64,000 nt of DNA from Cellulomonas denverensis (GCF_012396125.1 NZ_JAAXOX010000012.1:56906-120905); one strand, 5' to 3'. Positions 26,960 to 36,621 are shown, counted from the first letter of the stretch. The notes: a model not told the origin generated them from the letters alone. Made by a program: numbers and translations.

Positions 26960-29187
26960 CCGGGCTGGAGGACGCGGTGGTGCGGCCCGGGCCGCTGCTG
27001 GGCCGGCCGGTGGCGTCGGTGCTCGGTGCGGCCACCGGCGCCAAGCTGGACAAGCTCGGCCTGCACACCGTCGGCGACCTGCTGCGGCACTACCCGCGGC
27101 GCTACGCCCACCTGGGCGAGATGACCGACCTGGCCTCGCTCACCCCCAAGGAGCACGTCACGGTGATGGCCCGGGTGGCGCAGGCCACCGTCCGGACCAC
27201 CCGCACCGGCGGGGCACTGATGAATGTCGAGATCACCGATGGCCGCAGCACGCTCAGCCTGGTGTTCTTCGCCAAGCGCAAGGGCGCACTGCGCTACCAC
27301 GAGGGCCGGCTCAAGCCCGGGGTGGAGGGCCTGTTCTCCGGCGAGGTCGGCATCGACCCGCGCAACCGCCGCCTTCAGCTGGCCCACCCGACCTACCGGC
27401 TGATCGGCGTCGACGTCGAGGACGAGGCGGAGGGGGTCGAGGCGACCCGGCGGCCGATCCCGCTCTATCCGGCCAGCGCCCAGATGCCCACCGAGAAGAT
27501 CCAGAAGGCGGTCGAGGCGCTGTTCCCGCTGCTGACCCCCGCCGACGTGCCGGACCCGCTGCCCGCCGAGCTGCTGGCCCGCCGCCGGATGCCGGAGCTG
27601 CTGGGCGCCCTGCGCGAGCTGCACCGCCCCGAGGACGACGCCGAGATCCGCCGGGCGCAGGACCGGCTGAAGTTCGAGGAGGCCTTCGTCCTGCAGACCG
27701 AGCTGGCCCGGCGGCGCGCCCGGGTGGCCCGCGAGGGCGCGGTCGCCCGGCCCGCCCGGCCCGGCGGGATCCTGGACGCCTTCGACGCCCGGCTGCCGTT
27801 CACCCTGACCGACGGGCAGAAGCGGGTCGGCGCGGAGCTGGCCGCCGAGCTGGCCGGTGAACGCCCGATGCAGCGGCTGTTGCAGGGCGAGGTCGGTTCG
27901 GGCAAGACCGTGGTCGCGCTGCGGGCGATGCTGCAGGTGGTGGACGCCGGCGGTCAGGCCGCGCTGCTCGCCCCGACCGAGGTGCTGGCCGCCCAGCACG
28001 AGCGCACCCTGCGTGCCCTGCTCGGCGACCTGGCCGAGGCCGGGATGCTCGGCGCCGCCCAGGACGCCACCCGGATCACCCTGCTCACCGGCTCCCAGTC
28101 CGCAGCGACCCGGCGCCAGGCGCTGGCCGAGGCGGCCTCCGGTGCGGCCGGGATCGTGGTCGGCACCCACGCGCTGCTGTCCGCGCACGTGCAGTTCGCC
28201 GATCTCGGGCTGGTGGTGGTCGACGAGCAGCACCGGTTCGGGGTGGAACAGCGCGACCTGTTGCGCGCCAAGGGCCGCAGCACCCCGCACCTGCTGGTGA
28301 TGACCGCCACCCCGATCCCGCGCACCGTGGCGATGACCGTGTTCGGCGATCTGGAGACCTCGGTGCTGGACCAGGTGCCGGCCGGCCGGGCGGAGGTGGT
28401 GACCCACGTGGTGCCGGCCGGGAACGACCGGTGGCTGCGGCGCACCTGGCAGCGGGTCCGGGAGGAGGTCGCCGCCGGGGGCCGCGCCTACGTGGTCTGC
28501 GCCCGGATCGACCCGGATGCCAAGGACGACGACGGCGCCGAGCTGGTCGCCGACGAGGGCCCGGCCAAGCGCCCGCTGCGCGCGGTGCTCGAGGTCGCCG
28601 AGGAGCTGGCCGCCGCCCCGGAGCTCGGCGGGCTGCCGGTCGGGGTGCTGCACGGCCGGATGACCCCGGAGGAGAAGGAGCGCGCCCTGGCCGAGTTCGC
28701 GGCCGGGACGGTGCCGGTGCTGGTGTCCACCACCGTGGTGGAGGTCGGCGTGGACGTGCCGGACGCCACCGTGATGGTGGTGCTGGACGCCGACCGGTTC
28801 GGGGTCTCCCAGCTGCACCAGCTGCGCGGCCGGATCGGGCGTGGCACCAAGCCGGGGGTGTGCCTGCTGGTGGCGGACGTGTTCCCGGGCAGCCCCGCCG
28901 AGGTACGGCTGAGCACGCTGGCCGAGACCCGGGACGGCTTCCGGCTGGCGGCGGTCGACCTGGAGCTGCGCCGGGAGGGCGATGTGCTCGGCGCCGCCCA
29001 GTCCGGCGGGGCGACCTCGCTGCGGCTGCTGCGGGTGACCCGGGACGCCGACGTGATCACCGAGGCCCGCGCCGAGGCCCGTGCGGTGGTGCGGGAGGAC
29101 CCGGAGCTGGAGCGTCACCCCGACCTGCGGGTGGCGATCGACCTGCTGCTGGACGGCGAGCGCGAGGAGTTCCTGGACCGGACCTGA
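26956..29187 (+). CDS. recG: ATP-dependent DNA helicase RecG
   Basis: A 743-residue branched-DNA helicase for replication-fork reversal and recombination. An N-terminal wedge/OB region (VTVMARVAQATVR, LSLVFFAKRKG) precedes the motor: Walker A GEVGSGKT (311-318), DEQH (about 423-426) in VVDEQHRFGVEQR, MTATPIPRT, and the RecG-specific LHGRMTPEEKE and LHQLRGRIGRG. It starts in the stop codon of the DAK2 gene. Confidence 0.95.
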   Translation: MTGLEDAVVRPGPLLGRPVASVLGAATGAKLDKLGLHTVGDLLRHYPRRYAHLGEMTDLASLTPKEHVTVMARVAQATVRTTRTGGALMNVEITDGRSTLSLVFFAKRKGALRYHEGRLKPGVEGLFSGEVGIDPRNRRLQLAHPTYRLIGVDVEDEAEGVEATRRPIPLYPASAQMPTEKIQKAVEALFPLLTPADVPDPLPAELLARRRMPELLGALRELHRPEDDAEIRRAQDRLKFEEAFVLQTELARRRARVAREGAVARPARPGGILDAFDARLPFTLTDGQKRVGAELAAELAGERPMQRLLQGEVGSGKTVVALRAMLQVVDAGGQAALLAPTEVLAAQHERTLRALLGDLAEAGMLGAAQDATRITLLTGSQSAATRRQALAEAASGAAGIVVGTHALLSAHVQFADLGLVVVDEQHRFGVEQRDLLRAKGRSTPHLLVMTATPIPRTVAMTVFGDLETSVLDQVPAGRAEVVTHVVPAGNDRWLRRTWQRVREEVAAGGRAYVVCARIDPDAKDDDGAELVADEGPAKRPLRAVLEVAEELAAAPELGGLPVGVLHGRMTPEEKERALAEFAAGTVPVLVSTTVVEVGVDVPDATVMVVLDADRFGVSQLHQLRGRIGRGTKPGVCLLVADVFPGSPAEVRLSTLAETRDGFRLAAVDLELRREGDVLGAAQSGGATSLRLLRVTRDADVITEARAEARAVVREDPELERHPDLRVAIDLLLDGEREEFLDRT

Positions 29188-29229
29188 GGTCGTACGCCGG
29201 CCCCGATCGGCGTGCGTAGGCTGACCCCC

Positions 29230-29922
29230 GTGTCCAAGCCGCCTGTCATCCGTGCCGTCGATCTGCTCGTCGGGTACGGCGGGGAGCCGGTGTGCGCCCC
29301 GGTGTCCTTCGCCCTCCCGCCCGGACGGGTGCTCGCCCTGGTCGGCGCCAACGGCTCCGGGAAGTCCACCGTGCTGCGCGCCTGCCTCGGCCTGCTCGAA
29401 CCGGCCGGCGGCAGCCTGCAGGTGCTGGGCCGCGAGGTCGACGAGCGCGAGATCGGTTTCCGCACCCGGGTGTCCAGCGTGCTGGACGACGACGCCTACT
29501 TCCCGGCACTGACCGTCGCCGAGCACCTGTACCTGACCGCCCGGGGGCACGGCGTCGCCGGTGCGGACGAGGTGGTCGCCGACCTGCTGGCCGAGTTCGG
29601 GCTGACCGAGCACGCCGACTCGCTGCCGGTCGCCCTGTCCTCCGGGCAGCGCCGCCGCCTGCTGCTCGCCGCCGGGCTGGTCCGGCCGCGCTCGCTGCTG
29701 GTGCTGGACGAGCCGGAGCAGCGGCTGGACGTGGCGATGCGCGACCGGCTCGCCGACCGCCTGGTCGCGGAGAAGCAGGCCGGCGGCTCGGTGCTGCTGG
29801 CCACCCACGACCCCGACCTGCTGCGGGCCTGTGCCGACCGCGCGGTGCTGATCGCCGACGACGTGTGCCGCCTGCTCAGCCCGGACCAGGCCGCCGAGGC
29901 CCTGCGTCCGGGGGTGCTGTGA
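29230..29922 (+). CDS. ABC transporter ATP-binding protein
   Basis: A 230-residue single ABC ATPase. Walker A is GANGSGKST (39-47), the signature is LSSGQRRRLLLA, and Walker B LLVLDEPEQRLD has EPEQ where EPT is usual. It is followed, with a 4-bp GTGA overlap, by its membrane partner. TAGGCT ends 7 nt before GTG 29230, marking a new leaderless unit after recG. The cargo is unknown; the domain type (Ccm/Nod-like short ATPase with a separate permease) suggests export. Confidence 0.85.
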   Translation: MSKPPVIRAVDLLVGYGGEPVCAPVSFALPPGRVLALVGANGSGKSTVLRACLGLLEPAGGSLQVLGREVDEREIGFRTRVSSVLDDDAYFPALTVAEHLYLTARGHGVAGADEVVADLLAEFGLTEHADSLPVALSSGQRRRLLLAAGLVRPRSLLVLDEPEQRLDVAMRDRLADRLVAEKQAGGSVLLATHDPDLLRACADRAVLIADDVCRLLSPDQAAEALRPGVL

Positions 29923-31523
29923 CCACCCTGGACGCCCCGGTCCTGCAACCCGGGGAGGGGATCGGCTCGATCCCCGGACCGCGCTCGATCCGCCGGTTCA
30001 CCGCCGCGGTCGCCCGGACCAAGGCCGGCGCCAGCCTGGGCTCGGTGCTGAACGACGCCTACTACGCCGTGATCATGATGGCGATCGGGATGGGCGTGGC
30101 CCTCGGTGTCGCCGGGCAACTGCGCTCGTCGCTGCCGCCGCAGGACGCCGCCTCACTGGGTGAAGGGATCAGCCTGCCCACCGTGGTCGCGGTGTGCGCG
30201 GTGGCGGTGCTCGGCGCGGTGCTCTCCCTGGCCGGACGGCTGGGGCCGGTGGGCGCAGAGGGCGCGGAGGCCACCTGGTGGCTCGGGCTGCCGGTGGACC
30301 GCCGCGGACTGCTGCGCCCCGCCTCGCTGCGCATCCCGGTGCTGGCGGCTCTGGTCGGTGGGGTGCTGCTCGCACTGCTGGACGGCGGGCTGCTGGCCGA
30401 CCACGGGATCGGGCACGTGCTCCGGCTCGGGGCGCTGGCGGCGCTGTGCTGTGCGGCGGTGGTGCTGCTGGCCGGACTGGCGCAGACCGTGCAGTTCCCG
30501 CGCCGCTCGGTGGCGCTGATCGGCGACCTGGTGATCGCGTTGGCCCCGCTGCTGGCGCTGGTCGCAGCGCTCACCGGCTGGCGGCTGTCCGCGCTGCCGG
30601 ACCTGCCGGAGTGGGCGCTGGTGCTGCTGGCGCTCGCGGTGCTGGCCCTCGGCTGGACCCAGGACCGGCGACTGGGCCGGATCCGCGGCCGGGACCTGCG
30701 TGAGAGCGGCTCGGTCGCCTCCCAGGCCGCCGGTGCGGTGGTCTCGCTGGACTCCCGCGAACTCGGCCGTGCGCTCTCCGACGCCGCGGCCCGGCAGCGC
30801 CGGCGCCGGTCGCGGCGGCTGCGCGCGGTCCGCGGCCCGAAGTCGGCGATCGTGATAGCCGACCTGACGGTGCTGGTGCGCTCGCCCCGGCATCTGGTGC
30901 AGCTGGTGGTCTCGGCCCTGGTGCCGGTGCTGGTGGTGATCACGCCACGGCTGGCCGGGGCGCTGGGCGTCGGCCTGGCGGTGCTGGTCAGCGGCTACGT
31001 CGGCATGCTGGCCACCGCGGAGGGCGCCCGGCGGGCGGAGATGGCCCCGATCCTGGACCGGCTGCTGCCGATGTCCGCCCAGGCCACCCGGCGCACCCGG
31101 CTGCTGGTGCCGGCGCTGGCGATGCTGCTCTGGTCGCTGGTCGCCTTCACCGCGATCGGGCTCTGGCACGGCGACCCGGCCGGCTGGATCGCCCTCGGCG
31201 TGGCGTCGACCCCGGTGTGGGCGGGTGCCGCGCTGCGCGGTGCGTTCCGCCCGGCGCCGAACTGGCAGGGCCCGCTGGTCTCCACCCCGGCCGGTGCGCT
31301 GCCCGGTGGTGTGCTGGCGGTGCTGGCCCGCGGCCCGGACGTCGCGGTGCTGGGCCTGATCCCGGTGATCATCTCGGTCGCGCTCGGCCGGGTGCTGCTG
31401 CCGGTGCTCGCCGTGCAGCTGGTGTTCTCGCTGATCGCCTGGACGGTCGGTGCCAGCACCAACACCAAGCCGTTGATGGAGCGGATGCTGGACCAGCAGA
31501 AGGCCCTGGAGGCGCAGCGGTGA
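29919..31523 (+). CDS. ABC transporter membrane subunit (DUF6297-like)
   Basis: A 534-residue membrane protein with about ten to twelve hydrophobic segments in two blocks. They are separated by a charged cytoplasmic stretch (RRRRSRRLRAVRG, near residue 300). It resembles the actinobacterial DUF6297 group, which I recall as the permease paired with a short ATPase. Residues LPVDRRGLLRP and LPMSAQATRRTR occur at equivalent points after each half, suggesting an internal duplication. It is coupled to the ATPase gene before it and, by another 4-bp overlap, to rsmD. Substrate unknown. Confidence 0.7.
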   Translation: MTTLDAPVLQPGEGIGSIPGPRSIRRFTAAVARTKAGASLGSVLNDAYYAVIMMAIGMGVALGVAGQLRSSLPPQDAASLGEGISLPTVVAVCAVAVLGAVLSLAGRLGPVGAEGAEATWWLGLPVDRRGLLRPASLRIPVLAALVGGVLLALLDGGLLADHGIGHVLRLGALAALCCAAVVLLAGLAQTVQFPRRSVALIGDLVIALAPLLALVAALTGWRLSALPDLPEWALVLLALAVLALGWTQDRRLGRIRGRDLRESGSVASQAAGAVVSLDSRELGRALSDAAARQRRRRSRRLRAVRGPKSAIVIADLTVLVRSPRHLVQLVVSALVPVLVVITPRLAGALGVGLAVLVSGYVGMLATAEGARRAEMAPILDRLLPMSAQATRRTRLLVPALAMLLWSLVAFTAIGLWHGDPAGWIALGVASTPVWAGAALRGAFRPAPNWQGPLVSTPAGALPGGVLAVLARGPDVAVLGLIPVIISVALGRVLLPVLAVQLVFSLIAWTVGASTNTKPLMERMLDQQKALEAQR

Positions 31524-32095
31524 CCCGGATCGTCGCCGGGTCGCTCGGTGGCCGGGTGCTGGCCGTGCCGCCCGCGGGCACCCGGCCGACCTCGGAGCGG
31601 GTCCGGGAGGCGCTGTTCTCCCGGTTGGACCACCTGGGCGTGGTGGCCGGTGCCCGGGTGCTGGACGGGTATGCCGGTTCCGGTGCGCTCGGCCTGGAGG
31701 CGGCCAGCCGGGGTGCGGCGTCGGTGACCCTGGTGGAGCTCGGCAAGGCCGCCGCCGAGGTGTGCCGCCGCAACGTCGCCCAGCTCGGCCTGCGGGACCG
31801 GGTGCAGGTGGTCAAAGACCGGGTGGAGACCTTCGTGACCCGGCCGGTGGCCGCGGGGTGGGACCTGGTGCTGCTCGACCCGCCCTACGACGTGCCGGGC
31901 GAGACGGTGGACCGGATCCTGGCCGACCTGGTGCCCGCACTGGCCGCCGAGGCGGTGGTGGTGGTGGAACGCTCCGCCCGCAGCGCGGCACCCACCTGGC
32001 CGGACGGGCTGGCCGAGCTGAGCGCCAAGACCTACGGCGAGACCGTGGTGCACCTGGCCGAGCGGATGCCGACGGAGCCGGCGACGGTAGGTTGA
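31520..32095 (+). CDS. rsmD: 16S rRNA (guanine(966)-N(2))-methyltransferase
   Basis: A 191-residue methyltransferase. The N-terminus TRIVAGSLGGRVL and PAGTRPTSERVREALFS are RsmD hallmarks; motif I is LDGYAGSGALGLEA (D-Y-x-GSGAL rather than the common DLFAGSGAL) and motif IV is LLDPPYD. It methylates G966 of 16S rRNA. It begins in the stop codon of the permease gene and ends 4 bp before coaD; its final codons contain the coaD -10. Confidence 0.93.
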   Translation: MTRIVAGSLGGRVLAVPPAGTRPTSERVREALFSRLDHLGVVAGARVLDGYAGSGALGLEAASRGAASVTLVELGKAAAEVCRRNVAQLGLRDRVQVVKDRVETFVTRPVAAGWDLVLLDPPYDVPGETVDRILADLVPALAAEAVVVVERSARSAAPTWPDGLAELSAKTYGETVVHLAERMPTEPATVG

Positions 32096-32099
32096 GGGC

Positions 32100-32576
32100 G
32101 TGACCCTCGCCGTCTGCCCCGGTTCCTACGACCCGGTCACCCTCGGGCACCTGGACGTCTTCCGCCGCGCCCGGTCGCTGGCCGACCAGGTCGTGGTGCT
32201 GGTGGCGCACAACGCCGCCAAGCGCGCCCTGCTGCCGGTGGAGGTGCGGGTGGAGCTGATCCGGTCGGCGGTGGCCGGCCTGGACGGGGTGCGGGTGCAG
32301 GCGACCTCCGGGCTGCTGGCCGACGCATTGCGCGACCTGGGTGCGGATCTGGTGGTCAAGGGCATCCGTGGCGGCGCCGACTTCGACGCCGAACTGCCGA
32401 TGGCCCTGATGAACCGGCACCTGTCCGGGGTGGAGACCGTGTTCGTCCCCGGTGACCCGGCGCTGGCGCACGTGGCCTCCTCGCTGGTCAAGGACGTGGC
32501 GGGGCACGGCGGCCCGATCGACGACCTGGTGCCGGCCGGCGTGGGGGACGCCGTGCGCGAGGCACTGAGCAACTGA
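32100..32576 (+). CDS. coaD: Phosphopantetheine adenylyltransferase
   Basis: A 158-residue enzyme for the penultimate step of coenzyme A synthesis. The nucleotidyltransferase motif is GSYDPVTLGHLD (8-19); VKGIRGGADFDAEL and the late SSLVKDVAGHGG are typical. TAGGTT (32088-32093) ends 6 nt before GTG 32100, so it can be made from its own leaderless message as well as from rsmD read-through. Confidence 0.95.
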   Translation: MTLAVCPGSYDPVTLGHLDVFRRARSLADQVVVLVAHNAAKRALLPVEVRVELIRSAVAGLDGVRVQATSGLLADALRDLGADLVVKGIRGGADFDAELPMALMNRHLSGVETVFVPGDPALAHVASSLVKDVAGHGGPIDDLVPAGVGDAVREALSN

Positions 32577-32592
32577 GCACAGGAGGGGCCCG

Positions 32593-33066
32593 ATGACCGA
32601 ACGGACCGACGGCCTGACCGGGGTGCTGGACGCCCTGGAGCAGGCGATCACCCATGCCCGGCCGATGCCGATGTCGTCCTCGGTGCTGGTCAGCCGCGCC
32701 GAGCTGCTGGACCTGGTCGCCCAGGCCCGCGCCGCCGTGCCCACCGAGATCGCCGATGCGGAGCGGGTGCTGGCCGAGGCCGCCCAGGCACGTGCCGCCG
32801 CCCGGGAGGAGGGCGAGCGGATCGAGGCAGCCGCCCGCCGCCGGGCCGAGGAACTGGTCGGCGAGCAGGCGGTGGTGGCCCAGGCTGAGCAGCGTGCGGC
32901 CGAGATCGTCGCCGCCGCCGAGGACCGGGCCGCCGAGCTGCGCCGGGAGGCCGACGACTACTGCGACCGGCGGCTGGCCGACTTCGAGATCGACCTGGGC
33001 AAGCTGGTCGCCCAGGTCCAGGCCGGGCGGGCCAAGCTGGCGCACCGGCTCGACGACGGGGTGTGA
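32593..33066 (+). CDS. sepIVA: SepIVA-like DivIVA-family coiled-coil protein
   Basis: A 157-residue, mostly coiled-coil protein: after about 40 residues a continuous Ala/Glu/Arg-rich helix runs from LVSRAELLDLVAQ to LVAQVQAGRAKLAHRL. Its position between coaD and the DUF177-rpmF-rnc-mutM operon matches the mycobacterial Rv2927c/MSMEG_2416 gene, sepIVA, which is essential for septation and envelope growth. The ribosome-binding site is AGGAGG. The symbol rests on synteny, length and composition. Confidence 0.7.
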   Translation: MTERTDGLTGVLDALEQAITHARPMPMSSSVLVSRAELLDLVAQARAAVPTEIADAERVLAEAAQARAAAREEGERIEAAARRRAEELVGEQAVVAQAEQRAAEIVAAAEDRAAELRREADDYCDRRLADFEIDLGKLVAQVQAGRAKLAHRLDDGV

Positions 33067-33075
33067 CGCACTCGA

Positions 33076-33105
33076 TTCGGTAACCCGCCCCGGGTGCCGT
33101 AGCAT
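33076..33105 (+). promoter_or_regulatory. Promoter of the DUF177-rpmF-rnc-mutM operon
   Basis: TTCGGT (33076-33081), an 18-nt spacer and TAGCAT (33100-33105). It gives a leader of about 55 nt before GTG 33167. No better hexamer pair is visible in the 100-bp gap after sepIVA. Confidence 0.45.
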
Positions 33106-33166
33106 TGGTCGCTGGTCCTGCCGGGTTACCGCGGACCGAGACCCCCTCGTCAAAGGACCGTGGACC

Positions 33167-33748
33167 GTGGAGCGCGCGACTCACCTCGATCCCCGTTCGC
33201 CGTTCGTGCTCGATTCCCACGAGCTCGGCCGACGTCCGGGATCGATGCGTCGTGTCCAGCGCACGGTCGCGGCCCCGGAGGATCTCGGCACCGAGGTGAT
33301 CGGCGTTCCCACCGGATCGGATGTCGAGTTGGACCTCCAGCTCGAGGCCGTGATGGAGGGGGTGTTCGTGTCCGGCTCCGCCAAGGCCCGGGCGGTCGGG
33401 GAGTGCGTGCGCTGCCTGGATGAGGTCGTCGAGGACGTCGACGTCGCCATCCAGGAGCTCTACGTCTACCCCGAGCGTGCCCAGGCCGCGTCGGACGCCG
33501 GGGACGAGGAGGACGAGGACCTGCGCGAGCTGGACGGCGAGCTGATCGACGTCGAGCCCGCATTGCGGGATGCGGTGGTGGTTGCGCTACCGTTCCAGCC
33601 GTTGTGTCGGGACGACTGCCCGGGCTTGTGCTCCATCTGTGGTGCGCACCTGGCTGATGACCCGGACCACGGGCATGAGACCCTAGACCCTCGGTGGGCT
33701 GCGCTTGGCGGCCTGCAGAGCACGCTTGACGATCAGAAAGAGAGCTAG
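33167..33748 (+). CDS. DUF177 (YceD-like) zinc-binding protein
   Basis: A 193-residue protein of the DUF177/YceD family, found beside rpmF in most bacteria and linked to large-subunit rRNA accumulation. Cysteines occur as CVRC in the middle and CRDDCPGLCSICG near the end, with an acidic Glu/Asp-rich linker between, so a zinc site is likely. GTG 33167 is preceded by AAAGGA at 9-nt spacing and starts VERATHLDPRSPFVLD. rpmF follows after 2 bp, so the two are tightly coupled. Confidence 0.88.
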   Translation: MERATHLDPRSPFVLDSHELGRRPGSMRRVQRTVAAPEDLGTEVIGVPTGSDVELDLQLEAVMEGVFVSGSAKARAVGECVRCLDEVVEDVDVAIQELYVYPERAQAASDAGDEEDEDLRELDGELIDVEPALRDAVVVALPFQPLCRDDCPGLCSICGAHLADDPDHGHETLDPRWAALGGLQSTLDDQKES

Positions 33749-33750
33749 CC

Positions 33751-33945
33751 GTGGCTGTTCCGAAGCGCAAGATGTCGCGCAGCAACACCCGTGCGCGTCG
33801 GTCGCAGTGGAAGACCACTGCCACGACGATGAGCACCTGCCCCCGTTGCAACGCGGTGAACCGGCCCCACCAGGCCTGCCCCACCTGCGGCACCTACAAG
33901 GGCCGGGTGTACGCGGACGCCATGCGGACCGAGCACGCGGGCTGA
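33751..33945 (+). CDS. rpmF: 50S ribosomal protein L32
   Basis: A 64-residue L32 protein beginning AVPKRKMSRSNTRARRSQWK. It has the zinc-binding pairs CPRC and CPTC. The GTG start lies 2 bp after the DUF177 stop codon, so initiation depends on read-through of ribosomes or on a ribosome-binding site inside DUF177 (CAGAAAGAG). Confidence 0.96.
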   Translation: MAVPKRKMSRSNTRARRSQWKTTATTMSTCPRCNAVNRPHQACPTCGTYKGRVYADAMRTEHAG

Positions 33946-33986
33946 TTGCCCCGTCGACGACCGTGCCCGCACGGTCGTAGCACCGC

Positions 33987-34688
33987 ATGAGCACCACCGC
34001 AGCACAGCTTGCCGAGCAGCTCGGGATCCATCTGGACCCCGAGCTGCTCGTGCTGTCCCTGACCCACCGCTCCTTCGCCCACGAGGCGGGTGGCATCCCC
34101 ACCAACGAGCGGCTGGAGTTCCTCGGCGACACCGTCCTCGGACTGGTGGTCACCGAGGAGCTGTACCGCCGGTATCCCGACCTCTCCGAGGGCGAGCTGG
34201 CGAAGATGCGCGCCGCCTCGGTGTCCCAGCGCGCCCTGGCAGCGGTCGCCCGGACCCTGGACCTGGGCTCGTACACCCTGCTCGGCAAGGGTGAGATCGC
34301 CACCGGCGGCCGGGAGAAGGACTCGATCCTCTCCGACACCCTGGAGGCGCTGTTCGGCGCCGTCTACCTGGCGCACGGGCTGGAGCCCTCGCGGGAGCTG
34401 GTGCTCCGCCTGGTCGGCCCGACGCTGACCGCCGCCTCGCACCTGGGTGCGGGGCTGGACTGGAAGACCAGCCTGCAGGAGTTGACCGCCCACCTCGGAC
34501 TCGGTGCGCCCAGCTACCACGTGACCAGCGACGGGCCGGACCACGCGCGGGTGTTCTCCGCCGAGGTCGTGGTCGCCGACCAGGTCCGTGGCACCGGCAC
34601 CGGGTCGGCCAAGAAGCTCGCCGAGCAGCAGGCCGCCGAGCGCGCCTGGACCACGCTGTCCGAGCAGGCCACCGCCCCCGTCGACTGA
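33987..34688 (+). CDS. rnc: Ribonuclease III
   Basis: A 233-residue dsRNA endonuclease. The signature [14 protein letters not shown] (40-53) and the second acidic pair in [12 protein letters not shown] are present. A C-terminal double-stranded-RNA-binding domain follows ([15 protein letters not shown] to [14 protein letters not shown]). It processes rRNA precursors. It sits 41 bp after rpmF. Confidence 0.96.
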   Translation: MSTTAAQLAEQLGIHLDPELLVLSLTHRSFAHEAGGIPTNERLEFLGDTVLGLVVTEELYRRYPDLSEGELAKMRAASVSQRALAAVARTLDLGSYTLLGKGEIATGGREKDSILSDTLEALFGAVYLAHGLEPSRELVLRLVGPTLTAASHLGAGLDWKTSLQELTAHLGLGAPSYHVTSDGPDHARVFSAEVVVADQVRGTGTGSAKKLAEQQAAERAWTTLSEQATAPVD

Positions 34689-34701
34689 GCCGGAGACCTC
34701 C

Positions 34702-35592
34702 GTGCCCGAACTGCCCGAGGTCGAGACCGTCCGCGACGGCCTGGAGCGCCATGTGGTCGGCCGCCGGGTCACCGGGGTCGAGGTGCGCCGGCCGGCCAGC
34801 ATCCGCCGCCACCTGGGTGGTGCCGCCGACCTGACCGGCCGCCTGGTCGGCCGGGAGTTCACCGCCGCGGTCCGGCGCGGCAAGTTCCTCTGGCTGCCGC
34901 TGGGCGCCCCGGAGTCCGACGACGCGCTGCTGGCCCACCTCGGCATGAGCGGCCAGCTGCTGGTCCGCGCCGACCCGGCCGAGGGCGGCGACCACCGGCA
35001 CCTGCGGGTGCGGCTGCTGCTGGACGACGGGGGAGCGCTGGACTTCGTCGACCAGCGCACCTTCGGGCACCTGGCGGTGGTGGACCTGGAACCGACCGCC
35101 GACGGACGCCCGGGTGGCGCCGGCTCCGCTGCCGCCCTGGTGCCCGGCCCGGCCGCGCACATCGCCCGCGACCTGCTCGACCCCGCCCTCGACCGGGAGG
35201 CGCTCGCCCGGGCCCTGCGCCGCAAGCGCACCGTGGTCAAGCGGGCGCTGCTGGACCAGACCCTGATGTCCGGGGTGGGCAACATCTACGCCGACGAGGG
35301 CCTGTGGCGCGCCCGGGTGCACCCCGAGCACCCGACCCCCGACCTGACCGCCGAGCAGGCGCACCGGGTGCTGGACGGCGTCACCGAGGTGATGCGCGAC
35401 GCGCTGCGCCAGGGCGGGACCAGCTTCGACGCGCTGTACGTCAACGTGAACGGCGCCAGCGGGTACTTCGACCGGTCGCTGGCGGTCTACGGCCAGGGCG
35501 GCCGGGCCTGCCCGCGCTGCGGGGCGCCGGTGGTGCGGGAAAAGTTCATGAACCGGTCCAGCCACTTCTGCCCGGTGTGCCAGCCGCGCTAG
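34702..35592 (+). CDS. mutM: Formamidopyrimidine-DNA glycosylase
   Basis: A 296-residue Fpg enzyme removing 8-oxoguanine and formamidopyrimidines. After the initiator, the N-terminal PELPEVETV supplies the catalytic proline and glutamate; the lysine in GKFLWLPLG, the helix-two-turn-helix [16 protein letters not shown] and a C-terminal CPRC...CPVC zinc finger are intact. GTG 34702 is fixed by the need for Pro as residue 2. Its TAG overlaps the stop codon of the convergent dehydrogenase in a CTAG. Confidence 0.95.
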   Translation: MPELPEVETVRDGLERHVVGRRVTGVEVRRPASIRRHLGGAADLTGRLVGREFTAAVRRGKFLWLPLGAPESDDALLAHLGMSGQLLVRADPAEGGDHRHLRVRLLLDDGGALDFVDQRTFGHLAVVDLEPTADGRPGGAGSAAALVPGPAAHIARDLLDPALDREALARALRRKRTVVKRALLDQTLMSGVGNIYADEGLWRARVHPEHPTPDLTAEQAHRVLDGVTEVMRDALRQGGTSFDALYVNVNGASGYFDRSLAVYGQGGRACPRCGAPVVREKFMNRSSHFCPVCQPR

Positions 35593-36539
35593 CGGGTCAC
35601 GGTGTTCCGCAGCGGCTCCCCGCGCTGGAACGCGGCCAGGTTGTCCGCCAGCAGGGTGTCCGCGCCCACCGGCCGGCCACCGGCGGCGTGCGGGGTGATC
35701 AGCAGGTTTGGCAGGTCCCACAGCGGCGAGTCCGGGGGCAGCGGCTCGGTGGCGGTCACATCCACCGCGGCCGCGGCCAGCCGGCCCTCCTGCAACGCGC
35801 GCAGCAGCGCACCCTCGTCGACGGTGCTGCCCCGGCCGACGTTGACGAACACCGCGCGGGCCGGCAGCCGGCGCAGGATGCCGTCGTCCACCACCCGCCG
35901 GGTCGCGGTGGTGGCGGGCAGGATGTCGATGAGGGCGTCGGTGCGGGGGAGCAGGTCCAGCGCCTCGTCCAGCGTCACCACCGGGTAGCCGGCCCGGCGT
36001 CCGGCCGTGGAGGCGATCCCGACCACCTCGGCGCCGAGCAGGGTCAGCGCCGGGGCCAGCCGGGCGGCGATCGACCCGAAGCCCCAGATCAGCACCCGCG
36101 CCCCGGACAGCGACCCGAAGCCGGCACCGTCACTGCCCGGGATCGGCTGCAGCCCGCCGATCTCGCTGGACCACTCCCGGCGCTGTTGGGCCCGTACCGC
36201 CTCCGGCAACCGCCGGGCGAGCGCGAGCAGCAGGGCCAGGGTGTGTTCGGCGACCGGCCCGTCGTGCAGCCCGCGGCCCGAGGTCACCACCACCGCGGGA
36301 TCGAAGCCCGCCGCCAGCACCGCATCCGGCCCCGCCGCCAGAGACTGCACCCAGCGCAGGGCGGTCAGGTCGCGGGCGGCCTCGGCCAATCGGTCGGCGG
36401 GATTGCCCCAGGCCACCAGCACCTCGGCGCCGCGCAGTTCGGGCGGGATCGGCTGGTGCACGTCGTACCGGGCGGCACGAACACCCTCGGGCAGGCGGGG
36501 GTCCAACGGGATCGTGTCGGGGAGCAGCACCAGCGTCAT
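35589..36539 (-). CDS. D-isomer-specific 2-hydroxyacid dehydrogenase
   Basis: A 316-residue NAD(P)-dependent dehydrogenase. The Rossmann loop is [14 protein letters not shown], the catalytic arginine is in [11 protein letters not shown], and the acid-base histidine in ITPHAAGG. The middle Glu usually found in DVFExEPLP lies in [13 protein letters not shown]. Such enzymes reduce 2-keto acids (glyoxylate, hydroxypyruvate, phenylpyruvate); the substrate is not apparent. ATG 36539 has CAGTCT ending 6 nt upstream. Confidence 0.85.
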   Translation of the reverse strand: MTLVLLPDTIPLDPRLPEGVRAARYDVHQPIPPELRGAEVLVAWGNPADRLAEAARDLTALRWVQSLAAGPDAVLAAGFDPAVVVTSGRGLHDGPVAEHTLALLLALARRLPEAVRAQQRREWSSEIGGLQPIPGSDGAGFGSLSGARVLIWGFGSIAARLAPALTLLGAEVVGIASTAGRRAGYPVVTLDEALDLLPRTDALIDILPATTATRRVVDDGILRRLPARAVFVNVGRGSTVDEGALLRALQEGRLAAAAVDVTATEPLPPDSPLWDLPNLLITPHAAGGRPVGADTLLADNLAAFQRGEPLRNTVTR

Positions 36540-36621
36540 GGCAGGAGACTGGCGCAGCCGGGTTCGGGACGCCAGTGGCAGGTTCGGGCTTTTGGTCCCG
36601 GACAGTGGCTACGATGACCAG

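Noticed and set aside
25660..29808. 1382-residue open frame on the minus strand opposite the DAK2 and recG genes
   Set aside because: Antisense shadow of genes with clear motifs; His/Gln/Gly-rich composition typical of such shadows.
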